This document shows, one piece after another, positions 8,639-18,498 of a DNA stretch of 64,000 nucleotides. Location of the stretch: positions 1 to 64,000 of the forward strand of contig CADAHH010000007.1 of assembly GCA_902787685.1 (NCBI GenBank). The letters run 5' to 3'. Below the pieces are notes generated by a model, which did not search any database, was not told the DNA's origin, and was given only the letters and a program-made list of their open reading frames with translations. Origin of the DNA: an uncultured Eubacteriales bacterium. GTDB taxonomy: Bacteria > Bacillota > Clostridia > TANB77 > CAG-508. The position numbers and the translations under genes are program-made. Position 1 is the first letter of the stretch. Every line of letters starts with the position of its first letter.

Positions 8639-9319
8639 TCACCTATTTTTTATAGCTTCTATAGCATATTTTGCAGCTTCCATTTCAGCAAGTTTTTTAC
8701 TTTTTCCTTTTCCAACAGCTAATACTTTTTTGTTATATATAACTTCTGCTTCAAATTTCTTATTATGATCTGGTCCTGTTTCTTTTATTATATTATAATG
8801 AATATCAACATCTCCATGTTTTTGAAGTATTTCTTGTAATACTGTTTTATAATCTTTTTGCCCAACATTTTGACTTGCAATTTTTATTTCATCTTTTAAG
8901 TTATTAATAATAAACTCTTTAGCTGGTTCTAATCCTCCATCTATATACATAGCAGCAATAACTGCCTCTACACTATCTGCTAAAATTGCTGGTTTGACCT
9001 CTCCGCCAGACATTTTTTCAGATTTTCCAAGAAATAAGAAATCACTAAAATTATGTGTTTTTGCAACTTTATACAAGCTTTGCTCACACACAACTTGTGC
9101 TCTAACTTTAGTCATTTCTCCTTCTTTTAGATTTGTGTAATTTGAATATAGAAATACACTTGAGATAAATTCTAAAATACTATCTCCCAAAAACTCAAGT
9201 TTTTCATTACTTTGAACATTTCTTTCATATGCATATGATGTATGTGTAAGTGCGGTTTTAAGTAAGCTTTTATCTTTGAAAGTGTATCCTATTTGTTTCT
9301 CTAATTCTGAAAAATCCAT
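8639..9319 (-). CDS. rnc: Ribonuclease III (226 aa)
   Basis: Cuts double-stranded RNA in rRNA processing and mRNA decay. The signature NEKLEFLGDSILEF (about 38-51) and the second acidic site in ADSVEAVIAAMYIDGG (about 111-126) form the catalytic centre; a dsRNA-binding domain occupies residues 155-225. Length is normal. The ribosome site AAGGAG lies 27 nt before the ATG, with a small hairpin (TTAGC, GCTAA) between them that could bring the two closer. Its own promoter (9369-9396) lies immediately upstream. Confidence 0.95.
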   Translation of the reverse strand: MDFSELEKQIGYTFKDKSLLKTALTHTSYAYERNVQSNEKLEFLGDSILEFISSVFLYSNYTNLKEGEMTKVRAQVVCEQSLYKVAKTHNFSDFLFLGKSEKMSGGEVKPAILADSVEAVIAAMYIDGGLEPAKEFIINNLKDEIKIASQNVGQKDYKTVLQEILQKHGDVDIHYNIIKETGPDHNKKFEAEVIYNKKVLAVGKGKSKKLAEMEAAKYAIEAIKNR

Positions 9320-9368
9320 TTTATACTATTTTTAGCTAAATGCTAATTTCTCCTTTCTGTTTTTATAT

Positions 9369-9423
9369 ATTATATACCATTTTTTTAATTTTTCAAGAGA
9401 AAAATGATTATTTTTCTCTTGAA
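9369..9423 (-). promoter_or_regulatory. rnc promoter with -35 box inside a perfect hairpin
   Basis: On the minus strand TTGAAA (9391-9396), 16-bp spacer, TATAAT (9369-9374). The -35 box lies in the descending arm of a perfect 13-bp hairpin (9392-9404 with 9411-9423). Confidence 0.65.
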
Positions 9424-9427
9424 TATA

Positions 9428-9457
9428 AAAAGCTATAGCCATTAAGCTATAACTTTT
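9428..9457 (-). terminator. Terminator after the 101-aa membrane protein gene
   Basis: On the minus strand AAAAGTTATAGC pairs with GCTATAGCTTTT (12 pairs, one G-U) over a 6-nt loop and runs into TTTTTA. It lies 14 bp after the stop codon. Confidence 0.7.
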
Positions 9458-9470
9458 AAATACAATACAA

Positions 9471-9776
9471 TTACTCTAGATTTTCTGTATTATTTTCTTC
9501 TGATGTGTTTTGTTCATTAGAATCATCTGTGTTTTCTGAATTTTCTGTTGCATCAATATTTTCTGATCCATTTGCTTCTTCATTTTCTGGTTCTTCTGTA
9601 TTCTCTTCTTCAACTACATCTTCCTCTTCATTATCTGTAACAATTTCTGAATCATTTTTGCTTTCTTTTGATGTTGTGTCTTCTCTGTTCATCCATACAA
9701 TTCCAATAATTAATAATACTAAAACAACTATCATTGCAAAGATTTTTAATAATTCAATTTTTGTATCTTTATCCAT
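9471..9776 (-). CDS. Single-pass membrane protein with acidic tail (101 aa)
   Basis: Residues 1-8 are charged, residues 9-28 form one hydrophobic helix (IFAMIVVLVLLIIGIVWM), and residues 30-101 are a low-complexity tail of Glu, Asp, Asn, Ser and Thr. The topology suggests a small membrane anchor with an acidic, probably extracytoplasmic domain. It has its own terminator. No family was recognised; the low-complexity tail makes similarity searches uninformative. Confidence 0.7.
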   Translation of the reverse strand: MDKDTKIELLKIFAMIVVLVLLIIGIVWMNREDTTSKESKNDSEIVTDNEEEDVVEEENTEEPENEEANGSENIDATENSENTDDSNEQNTSEENNTENLE

Positions 9777-9861
9777 TTTTTATACCTCTTTCTTGTTTTT
9801 TTCATATTGTAACATATTTGATTAAATATTACAAGAGCAAAAATGAATGAGAAAAATTAAA

Positions 9862-9885
9862 CGGGCGATTAAAATCGCCCCTACA
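9862..9885. repeat. Dispersed palindromic repeat, GGGCGAT type
   Basis: A 24-bp unit whose core GGGCGAT TAAA ATCGCCC is a perfect hairpin, flanked by CCTACA. The same 24 bp recur twice, in inverted order, at 43150-43173 and 43209-43232. Confidence 0.8.
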
Positions 9886-9894
9886 TTTTCTCAA

Positions 9895-10010
9895 CCTTTT
9901 TTATAATTCTATATAGGTAAAAAATAATTATATTTCGAAATTACATTTACGTCAAAACAAATCAAAAACGAGTATTGCAAGGCAAAATCTAATTCCGCCT
10001 CATATCTGCC
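9895..10010. other. Intergenic stretch with partial copies of the groEL-end repeat
   Basis: The space between the membrane protein gene and the groEL-end palindrome contains no gene. It includes a second copy of the GGCAAAATCT core (about 9981) found in the nested palindrome to its right, suggesting stacked or degenerate repeat copies. Confidence 0.4.
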
Positions 10011-10132
10011 GTTGAAAAAGAATTAAATTTTGACAAGGCAAAATCTTACGCAAAAAGCGGAGCGTACATATAGTACGTGAGCATTTTTAAGTAAGATTTT
10101 AACACAGTCAAAATTGTAATTATTTTTCAACC
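10011..10132. repeat. Family A palindrome (nested, long form) after groEL
   Basis: Outer arms GTTGAAAAAGAATTAAATTT and its imperfect complement (right arm ends ATTATTTTTCAACC at 10132) enclose an inner palindrome: AAAATCTTAC pairs with GTAAGATTTT and GTAC with GTAC. The short form of the same element occurs at 11862, 16110 and 55425. It starts directly after the groEL stop codon. Confidence 0.75.
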
Positions 10133-11842
<1,710 letters not shown>

Positions 11843-11861
11843 TTATTTTTTATTTTATTTA

Positions 11862-12210
<349 letters not shown>

Positions 12211-12281
12211 TTATATTTGTTCAAAAAAGAATCATTACAAATAATGTTAAATTATAATAATTCGTTTTTGTTTACTAAAAA

Positions 12282-12308
12282 TTAGCAGTCTATGTTTAAG
12301 ACTGCTAA
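12282..12308. promoter_or_regulatory. CIRCE-like operator of groES-groEL (HrcA site, variant)
   Basis: TTAGCAGTC, 9-nt spacer, GACTGCTAA: a perfect 9-9-9 inverted repeat. The standard CIRCE is TTAGCACTC-N9-GAGTGCTAA, so position 7 is changed in both arms with symmetry kept. It begins just after the -10 box, where HrcA binding would block transcription. Confidence 0.85.
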
Positions 12309-12309
12309 T

Positions 12310-12338
12310 AATATATACCTAAATTTAGTAAATGTCAA
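12310..12338 (-). promoter_or_regulatory. groES-groEL promoter
   Basis: On the minus strand TTGACA (12333-12338), 17-bp spacer, TATATT (12310-12315), immediately followed by the CIRCE-like operator. A vegetative sigma-A promoter under repressor control is inferred. Confidence 0.8.
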
Positions 12339-12375
12339 TACCTATTTTCTAATTTCTTATTTAGTTTCCAACAAT

Positions 12376-13227
12376 TTAGTTCTCTTTTTTTAGTTTTTCT
12401 ATCTCTTTTTCGCTTAACTCTGTAGCTTGTGAAATTTGTTCTATTGGCATATTCATATCCAACAATTTTTTTGCAATTTCTTTTTGCTTTTGTAATTTTC
12501 CTTTTTCATTGGCTTCTCTTTCGCATTGTTCTCTATAGTTGTCCATATCCTTTAAAAATCCTGCTCTTGATTCTAATAATCTTTGAAAATCTGGATCTCC
12601 ACTTAAATATTCAAGTTCTTTTCTAGCTTGTTTTAAGTATTTATTCTCTTCCATATATTTTTGAACCTCCTCACTTCCAGGATTTTTTATAAAGTTCAAC
12701 CATTGTATTAACTCATCTTTTAGCATTTCTTCTTCATTAATTTTTGGAATTTCTAAAATATGCATTTCTATATCGTTTGTAAGAATTTTGTCTGGATAAT
12801 TTAATTCTCTTAAGTTCCATTTTGTATGGTACTCTGGAATATCTTTTAACTGTGGTAATTTATATCCCGCAATTAATATTGATATTGATGGTTTTAATAC
12901 AGAATACTTGTCTCCACAATTTATTTTGTTCCCATACATTACACTCCAATATTCTAGCATTTTCTCTGGCATAAATTCAAACTTTTTCATCTGAAGCTCA
13001 ATATTACAATCTTCTCCATCATTAAACTTTACTCTTACATCTAATCTTCCTGTTTTTGAATTTTCGCGATTGCCTAACATTCTTTTATTGGCATCTAAAT
13101 CAACATTTGTAATTTCACGATTTAAAATTAATGATAAAAAATGTTTTGTAATTTCTTTATTCTTTTGCTTTCCAAACAATTCTTGAAATACTAAATCATC
13201 AGTTAAATCTAATAATTTTCCTGGCAT
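12376..13227 (-). CDS. Rpn/PD-(D/E)XK nuclease family protein (283 aa)
   Basis: Matches the family of 'recombination-promoting nuclease/putative transposase' proteins. The N-terminal DLTDDLVFQELFGK and the core TGRLDVRVKFNDGEDCNIELQM carry the D...ExQ motif (about residue 77-95) of a PD-(D/E)XK nuclease fold. The C-terminal third is charged and helical (MNMPIEQISQATELSEKEI), like other clostridial members. Start 13227 was chosen because AGGAGGTGAAAAA stands before it; the frame stays open to 13269. It stands alone between groES and uvrC. The biological role of this family is poorly defined. Confidence 0.8.
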   Translation of the reverse strand: MPGKLLDLTDDLVFQELFGKQKNKEITKHFLSLILNREITNVDLDANKRMLGNRENSKTGRLDVRVKFNDGEDCNIELQMKKFEFMPEKMLEYWSVMYGNKINCGDKYSVLKPSISILIAGYKLPQLKDIPEYHTKWNLRELNYPDKILTNDIEMHILEIPKINEEEMLKDELIQWLNFIKNPGSEEVQKYMEENKYLKQARKELEYLSGDPDFQRLLESRAGFLKDMDNYREQCEREANEKGKLQKQKEIAKKLLDMNMPIEQISQATELSEKEIEKLKKEN

Positions 13228-13510
13228 TTTTTCACCTCCTATTATATAAAATTTTAATCTTTTTTGCAATAGTTTCGTTTTTATTCATATTTTCATCTAA
13301 AAACTTTTTCATAAAATTTTATAATTTGAAGGAAATAATTAGATATAATAATTTACCTGATAAAAATAAACTATGAATTAAAACAAAATATAACTAAAAA
13401 ATTAATATTATCATTATACTATATGAACCTTTAAATTTCAAGAAAAATCGTTCGACATAAAACAACAAATCTCCTCATAAGTAGCATAAATACAATACAT
13501 TCCAATAATA
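13228..13510. other. AT-rich intergenic stretch between uvrC and the Rpn-type gene
   Basis: No gene, repeat-family member or clear promoter is seen in this very AT-rich space apart from the uvrC terminator at its right end. Confidence 0.5.
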
Positions 13511-13542
13511 TAAAAGCAGGGATGAATCCCCGCTTTCATTTC
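13511..13542 (-). terminator. uvrC terminator
   Basis: On the minus strand AAAGCGGGGAT pairs with ATCCCTGCTTT (one G-U) over a 2-nt loop, followed by TTATATT. Confidence 0.7.
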
Positions 13543-13563
13543 TCTTCTATTGCCTCACACCTC

Positions 13564-15354
13564 TTACCTCAATCTTTTCATTATCTCCTTTGCCAATTTT
13601 TCATTTATTCCTTTAACTTCAGTCAACTCTTCTATCGATGCATTTTTTATTTTTTTTACACTTCCAAAATGCTTTAAAAGTGCTTTTTTCTTTGCTTCTC
13701 CAATTCCTTTTATATCATCTAACTCAGATTTAGAAATTGATTTATCTCTTAATTTTCTATGATAAGAAATTGCAGTATCATGTACTGTATCTTGGAAAAG
13801 AGTTATTAATTTAAATAGGTTTTCTGAAATCTCAATTTCGTTTCTATCTTCATCCATCAATGCTCTTGTTTGATGTTTATCATTTTTAACCATTCCAAAT
13901 ATTTTTATATTTAAATTATATTTATCAACTGCTTTTCTAACTGCTCGTATTTGGGTTATTCCACCATCAGCAAATATTGCATCTGGCACCTTTCCAAAAC
14001 CTTTATCCTCTGGATTTTCTACTGAATGTTTAAGTCTTCTAGTTATTACTTCTTCCATACATTTTGGGTCATCTTGTCCAATTACATCTTTGATTTTAAA
14101 CCTTCTTGATAGGTTCTTTTGAATTTTTCCATCTATCATAACACACATTCCTGCAACCATATATTCTCCAGAAATGTTGGAAATATCATATGTTTCAATT
14201 TTTCTCGGAAGCTTATCCATTTTTAATTTTTCTTTTAATTCTAATAAAATAGCATTTTGATTTTTTTCTTTATTTTCAAGTGTAACTTTGCTATTTTTTT
14301 CAGCCATTTCAACAAATCTAAGTTTTCCACCTCTTTTAGCACTATGAATTTCTACCTTGTGAGTTGTTTTTGAAGAAAGCCATTGATCTAATGCCTCTTC
14401 ATCTTCTAATTCATCTCTAATCATTATCTTGTTTGGAATTTCTAAACTATCCATATAATACTGTTTTATAAATCCAGAAACTATTTCACTATCTTTCATA
14501 TCTCCTAGATTATCAAAAAAGTAGTGTTCTCTTCTAATCATTTTGCTACCACGTACAAAAAATATTTCTATACAAACTTCTAATTCTGATTTTGAAAGTC
14601 CTATAACATCGATATTATTTTCAGAAATATTTGAAACCTTTTGCTTTTGTGATGCTTTTTCTATAGCTTGCATTCTATCTCTTATATAAGCCGCTTCCTC
14701 AAAATTAAATTCTTTAGATGCCTTATCCATTTGGCTTTTTAAATCTTTTAAAATTTTATCAGTTTTCCCATCTAATAAATCAATTATTTCATCAATTTGC
14801 TTTTTATAATCATCTTTTGAAATAAGCCCTATACATGGAGCTAAACATCTTTTTATATGATAATTTAAACAAGCTCTAGTATTTGATTTAAAATTTCTAC
14901 ATTGCCTAATTTTATATTTCTGTTTAATAAAATCTACCATTTCCTTTGCTGCACCTGAATTTGCATAAGGCCCAAAATATTTTGAGCCATCATTTATAAG
15001 TCTTCTAGTAATTATAACATTTGGAAAATCTGATTTTACATCAACTTTGATATATGGGTATGTTTTGTCATCTTTTAATAAAACATTATATTTAGGTCTG
15101 TTTTCTTTAATCAAATTACACTCTAGAATAAGAGCTTCTGCTTCATTGCTTACAACAATATACTCAAAATGGTCTATTAAAGAAACCATTTTGAGTATTC
15201 TATCTGTTTTATTTGTTTTTCTAAAATATGAACTAACTCTATTTTTCAAATTAACTGCTTTGCCAACATAAATAATTATGTCATCTTTATCTTTCATTAA
15301 ATAGACTCCTGGTTCTTTTGGCAGTTTTTTTAATTCTTCTTCTATATTAAACAT
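13564..15354 (-). CDS. uvrC: Excinuclease ABC subunit C (596 aa)
   Basis: Makes both incisions in nucleotide excision repair. The N-terminal GIY-YIG nuclease domain is visible as GVYLMKDKDDIIIYVGKA (about 14-31), followed by a UvrB-interacting UVR helix pair near 205-240, an RNase H-like endonuclease half, and C-terminal helix-hairpin-helix repeats (IKGIGEAKKKALLKHFG and VKGINEKLAKEI). The start at 15354 follows AAAGGAGAGAGT; the six codons upstream overlap this site. The family C giant palindrome lies just upstream and probably separates uvrC from hpt. Confidence 0.97.
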   Translation of the reverse strand: MFNIEEELKKLPKEPGVYLMKDKDDIIIYVGKAVNLKNRVSSYFRKTNKTDRILKMVSLIDHFEYIVVSNEAEALILECNLIKENRPKYNVLLKDDKTYPYIKVDVKSDFPNVIITRRLINDGSKYFGPYANSGAAKEMVDFIKQKYKIRQCRNFKSNTRACLNYHIKRCLAPCIGLISKDDYKKQIDEIIDLLDGKTDKILKDLKSQMDKASKEFNFEEAAYIRDRMQAIEKASQKQKVSNISENNIDVIGLSKSELEVCIEIFFVRGSKMIRREHYFFDNLGDMKDSEIVSGFIKQYYMDSLEIPNKIMIRDELEDEEALDQWLSSKTTHKVEIHSAKRGGKLRFVEMAEKNSKVTLENKEKNQNAILLELKEKLKMDKLPRKIETYDISNISGEYMVAGMCVMIDGKIQKNLSRRFKIKDVIGQDDPKCMEEVITRRLKHSVENPEDKGFGKVPDAIFADGGITQIRAVRKAVDKYNLNIKIFGMVKNDKHQTRALMDEDRNEIEISENLFKLITLFQDTVHDTAISYHRKLRDKSISKSELDDIKGIGEAKKKALLKHFGSVKKIKNASIEELTEVKGINEKLAKEIMKRLR

Positions 15355-15374
15355 ACTCTCTCCTTTTTTCAATT

Positions 15375-15553
15375 GGGGACGGTCCTTTTTTGTAAATTAA
15401 GGTAAAGAACTAATCCTGTTTAACCGCACATCATTTTTTAAAATCCTATGGTACCCCCTTTAGGGATACCCACCATACGGATTTTAAAAAACGAAATGCT
15501 GACGCGTCCAATTGAATAAGTTAACGTAATATTTGCAAAAAAGGACCGTCCCA
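15375..15553. repeat. Giant palindrome with GGGACGGTCC ends (family C) between hpt and uvrC
   Basis: The ends pair over 17 bp: GGGACGGTCCTTTTTTG at the left (15376 onward) with its complement ending at 15552. The centre also pairs: TTTTTTAAAATCC with GGATTTTAAAAAA around a CCCTTTAGGG loop. No reading frame is present. Part of the left half (CCTGTTTAA, CGCACATCATTTT) recurs at 53797-53822. Confidence 0.75.
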
Positions 15554-15563
15554 AAATGAAAAA

Positions 15564-16076
15564 TTATTTCAATACACCAATATATGGTAAATTTCTATAT
15601 TTTTGATTGTAGTCTAACCCAAATCCTATAACAAATTCATCTGGAATAGAAAACCCTACATAATCAACTTTTAAATCAATAAGTCTTCTTGAAGGTTTGC
15701 TAAGTAATGTACATAGTTTTATAGATTTAGGATTATGGAATGTTAAATATCTCATTAAGTATTCTAAAGTTCTACCTGTATCAATTATGTCTTCTATTAT
15801 TATCACATTTTTCCCTTCTATAGAACCAGATAGGTCTTGTGTAATTTCTATTTTTCCAGTACTTTCTGTCCCTTCATAACTTTTGGCTTGTATAAATTCG
15901 AATTCTACACTATTTTTTATTCTTTTTGCAAGTTCAATCATGAAAGTCGCAGCACCTTTTAATACCCCAACAAATACTAAATCTTCTTCTCCATAATCTT
16001 TCATTATTTGTTTTGCAAGTTCATTTAGTCTTTTTTCAATTTTGGTTTCACTTATTAATATATTAATATTATCCAT
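15564..16076 (-). CDS. hpt: Hypoxanthine phosphoribosyltransferase (170 aa)
   Basis: Purine salvage: converts hypoxanthine or guanine plus PRPP to IMP or GMP. The PRPP loop VIIIEDIIDTGRTL (about 100-113) and the base-binding region (KVDYVGFSIPDEFVIGFGLDY) are standard. Start 16076 was chosen by homology and an AAAGGA site 12 nt upstream; the frame remains open 22 codons further, but that extension translates the family A repeat and would give an abnormally long N terminus. Divergent from glmS across the ribozyme-containing region. Confidence 0.93.
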   Translation of the reverse strand: MDNINILISETKIEKRLNELAKQIMKDYGEEDLVFVGVLKGAATFMIELAKRIKNSVEFEFIQAKSYEGTESTGKIEITQDLSGSIEGKNVIIIEDIIDTGRTLEYLMRYLTFHNPKSIKLCTLLSKPSRRLIDLKVDYVGFSIPDEFVIGFGLDYNQKYRNLPYIGVLK

Positions 16077-16109
16077 ATTTACTATCATTCCTTTCAAATA
16101 CATAACTCT

Positions 16110-16163
16110 GGTTGGAAAAGAATTAAATTTTGACACAGTCAAAATTGTAATTGTTTTTTAACC
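16110..16163. repeat. Family A palindrome upstream of hpt
   Basis: GTTGGAAAAGAATTAAATTT and its imperfect complement enclose GACACAGTC. Here the element is at the 5' side of a gene (hpt) and not at a gene end, and it contributes a false upstream extension of the hpt frame. Confidence 0.75.
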
Positions 16164-16237
16164 TTATCATATTTCCCTTTATCTTTAGGTTATTTATACC
16201 ATAAAAAGCCATTTTTTTCAATATTTTTTCAAAACAC

Positions 16238-16264
16238 TTGAAACTTTTTTTAATTTGTTATAAT
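16238..16264 (+). promoter_or_regulatory. Likely glmS promoter
   Basis: TTGAAA (16238-16243) and TATAAT (16259-16264) with a 15-bp spacer; a second overlapping TATAAT begins at 16264. The -10 element is clear, the -35 spacing is short. Transcription would start about 50 nt before the ribozyme core. Confidence 0.5.
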
Positions 16265-16317
16265 ATAATGCTATTAGAATTGAAAGTTTAAAAAAACGGA
16301 TTAAGAAAGGAGTTTGT

Positions 16318-16465
16318 TTTATAAAGCGCCTGGACTATTGTAAAAATAGTTGACGAGGTCTAAGGTTATCGAAATATTCGGCGGATGCCTTAGTGGTATA
16401 GACTTTTACCATAGATTTAATAAAAAACAAATGGCAACATTTGAACAGAGGTTAAATTAAAAGTA
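16318..16465 (+). ncRNA. glmS ribozyme (glucosamine-6-phosphate riboswitch)
   Basis: Self-cleaving RNA that uses glucosamine-6-phosphate as cofactor and lowers glmS mRNA. Conserved pieces are visible in order: AGCGCC with the cleavage site just upstream (about 16320), GTTGACGAGG, GGTTATCGAA with TTCGGCGGATGCC, then the P3/P4 region and a distal ACAAATGGCAACATTTG hairpin. Location upstream of glmS on the same strand confirms the call. Ends are approximate. Confidence 0.93.
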
Positions 16466-16492
16466 TAAACTTTCTTCTATTCAATATTTAAA

Positions 16493-16580
16493 TGAGAAGT
16501 TAGATGTTAGATGTGTGAACAAGGCAATCTAAAGTTAAAATTTGCCTTCCTACCTCATACATCAGACTTCTGACCTCAAA
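16493..16580. repeat. Family B purine/pyrimidine palindrome in the glmS leader
   Basis: GAGAAGTTAGATGTTAGATG pairs imperfectly with CTACCTCATACATCAGACTTC near 16550-16575, with an inner pair GGCAA, TTTGCC. Similar strings of AGG and GATG units with pyrimidine-rich partners occur at 32009, 34870, 39184 and 45460. It lies between the ribozyme and the glmS start. Confidence 0.6.
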
Positions 16581-16604
16581 AATAAAAAAAAGGAGAAATG
16601 AATT

Positions 16605-18455
16605 ATGTGTGGAATTGTTGGATACATAGGTAGCCAAAAAGCTAGCCCAATACTACTTGCTGGGCTTTCAAAATTAGAATACAGAGGTTATGACTCTGCT
16701 GGAATTGCAACTATGGAAAAGGATTCTATAAAAATTGCAAAAGATAAAGGTCGTGTTGAAAACCTTTATAATTTAAAAGAAACAAAAGAATTAGAAGGAA
16801 CAATTGGTATTGCTCATACAAGATGGGCAACTCATGGAATACCTTCAAAGATAAACGCTCACCCTCATTTTGATATGACAGAATCATTTGCTGTTGTTCA
16901 TAATGGAATTATTGAAAATTATATAGAATTAAAAAGATTTCTTGAAGAAAAAGGAATTAAATTTATATCAGACACAGATACAGAAGTTGTACCAAATTTA
17001 ATAAACTACTTCTATACTCAAGAAACTGATAATTCAGATTTAAGAATTTTAAGAGCAGTTAAAAAAACTTGTGAAAAATTAATTGGTAGCTTTTCTTTAG
17101 AAATACTATCAAAATATATGCCTAATAATATGATTGTTGTTAGAAAAGATAGTCCTTTAGTTATTGGAAAAGGTCATGGAGAAAACTATGTTGCATCAGA
17201 TATCCCTGCAATATTAAGTTACACTAAAGATTTTTACTTACTAAATAATTTTGAATATGTTTTGCTATCAAGAGATAATATTAAGTTTTATGATAATAAT
17301 TTAAATGAATTTAATAAAGAATCAACTGTTATCACTTGGGATGCTATGGCTGCTGATAAAGGTGGATATGAGGATTACATGATAAAAGAAATTATGGAAC
17401 AACCTACAGCAGTTAGAGAAACAATAGGTTCTAGAATTGAAAATGGAAAGTGTAATTTTTCAGAATTAAACTTTTCAAAAGAATACCTAAATTCTTTACA
17501 TTTAATTTATATTATAGCTTGTGGTACTGCAATGCATGCAGGTTTAGCTATTAAAAACACATTAGAAAAGCTTTGTAAAATACCTGTAATAGTTGATATT
17601 GCTTCAGAATTTAGATATAGAAATCCTATAGTTAATGAAAAAACTTTATGTATTTTTGTTAGCCAATCTGGAGAAACTGCAGATACATTAGCTGCATTAA
17701 AACTATCAAAAGAACATAATGCAAAAACACTTGCAGTAACAAATGTTATTGGAAGTTCAATTTCAAGAGAAGCAGATTATGCTATATATACTCATGCAGG
17801 TCCTGAAATAGCTGTTGCTTCAACAAAAGCATATACTTCTCAAATTACATTACTTACATTACTTACTATATACTTTGCAGAAATATTGGAAACAATTACT
17901 CCAGAAGAAGTTAAAAACATTTTAAATGGCTTACTTGAGCTACCATCAAAAATAGAAGCAATATTTAAAAATACAGATCAATTCTCTAATCTTGCAAAAA
18001 ATATTTTTAAAGAAAAAGATGTATTCTATATTGGTAGAGGTGTTGATTATGTTACTTCTATGGAAGCATCATTAAAACTAAAAGAAATTTCTTATATACA
18101 TTCTGAAAGCTATGCGGCTGGAGAATTAAAGCATGGTACAATTGCTTTAATTGAAAAAGGAATTAATGTAATTGGTATTGTTACAGAACCTGATTTAGTT
18201 AAGAAAACTGTTAGCAATATTGAAGAGCTTACTACTAGAGGTGCAATAACTACTGTTGTTGCAAATGAATCTACAGTAAAAGAAATAGATAAAACCATTT
18301 TTGATAATGTAATTGTTGTTCCTGAAACAATTAGTTACCTATCTCCTATTGTTTCTATAATACCACTTCAATTATTAGCATATTATGTGTCAAAAGAAAA
18401 AGGTTTAGATGTTGATAAGCCAAGAAACCTTGCAAAATCTGTAACGGTGGAATAG
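16605..18455 (+). CDS. glmS: Glutamine-fructose-6-phosphate aminotransferase (616 aa)
   Basis: First step of UDP-GlcNAc synthesis for the cell wall: fructose-6-phosphate and glutamine give glucosamine-6-phosphate. After Met, Cys2 begins the glutaminase domain (MCGIVGYIG), with the RGYDSAG loop, HTRWATHG and HNGIIEN motifs. Two SIS sugar isomerase domains follow (about 285-610), with SQSGETADT and the C-terminal DKPRNLAKSVTVE. Length is normal. It is the only long plus-strand housekeeping gene here, controlled by its ribozyme leader, and ends in a strong terminator convergent with the next gene. Confidence 0.98.
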   Translation: MCGIVGYIGSQKASPILLAGLSKLEYRGYDSAGIATMEKDSIKIAKDKGRVENLYNLKETKELEGTIGIAHTRWATHGIPSKINAHPHFDMTESFAVVHNGIIENYIELKRFLEEKGIKFISDTDTEVVPNLINYFYTQETDNSDLRILRAVKKTCEKLIGSFSLEILSKYMPNNMIVVRKDSPLVIGKGHGENYVASDIPAILSYTKDFYLLNNFEYVLLSRDNIKFYDNNLNEFNKESTVITWDAMAADKGGYEDYMIKEIMEQPTAVRETIGSRIENGKCNFSELNFSKEYLNSLHLIYIIACGTAMHAGLAIKNTLEKLCKIPVIVDIASEFRYRNPIVNEKTLCIFVSQSGETADTLAALKLSKEHNAKTLAVTNVIGSSISREADYAIYTHAGPEIAVASTKAYTSQITLLTLLTIYFAEILETITPEEVKNILNGLLELPSKIEAIFKNTDQFSNLAKNIFKEKDVFYIGRGVDYVTSMEASLKLKEISYIHSESYAAGELKHGTIALIEKGINVIGIVTEPDLVKKTVSNIEELTTRGAITTVVANESTVKEIDKTIFDNVIVVPETISYLSPIVSIIPLQLLAYYVSKEKGLDVDKPRNLAKSVTVE

Positions 18456-18460
18456 ATAGA

Positions 18461-18498
18461 AAAGTCTTGAAGGTTATACCTTTCAAGACTTTTTTTAT
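18461..18498 (+). terminator. glmS terminator
   Basis: AAGTCTTGAAGG pairs with CCTTTCAAGACTT and is followed by TTTTTTATTT. It overlaps the 3' end of the converging gene, so it may serve both directions. Confidence 0.85.

Noticed and set aside
16143..16603. T-box or purine riboswitch near hpt/glmS
   Set aside because: No T-box or purine-aptamer core is recognised; the structured leader is explained by the glmS ribozyme.
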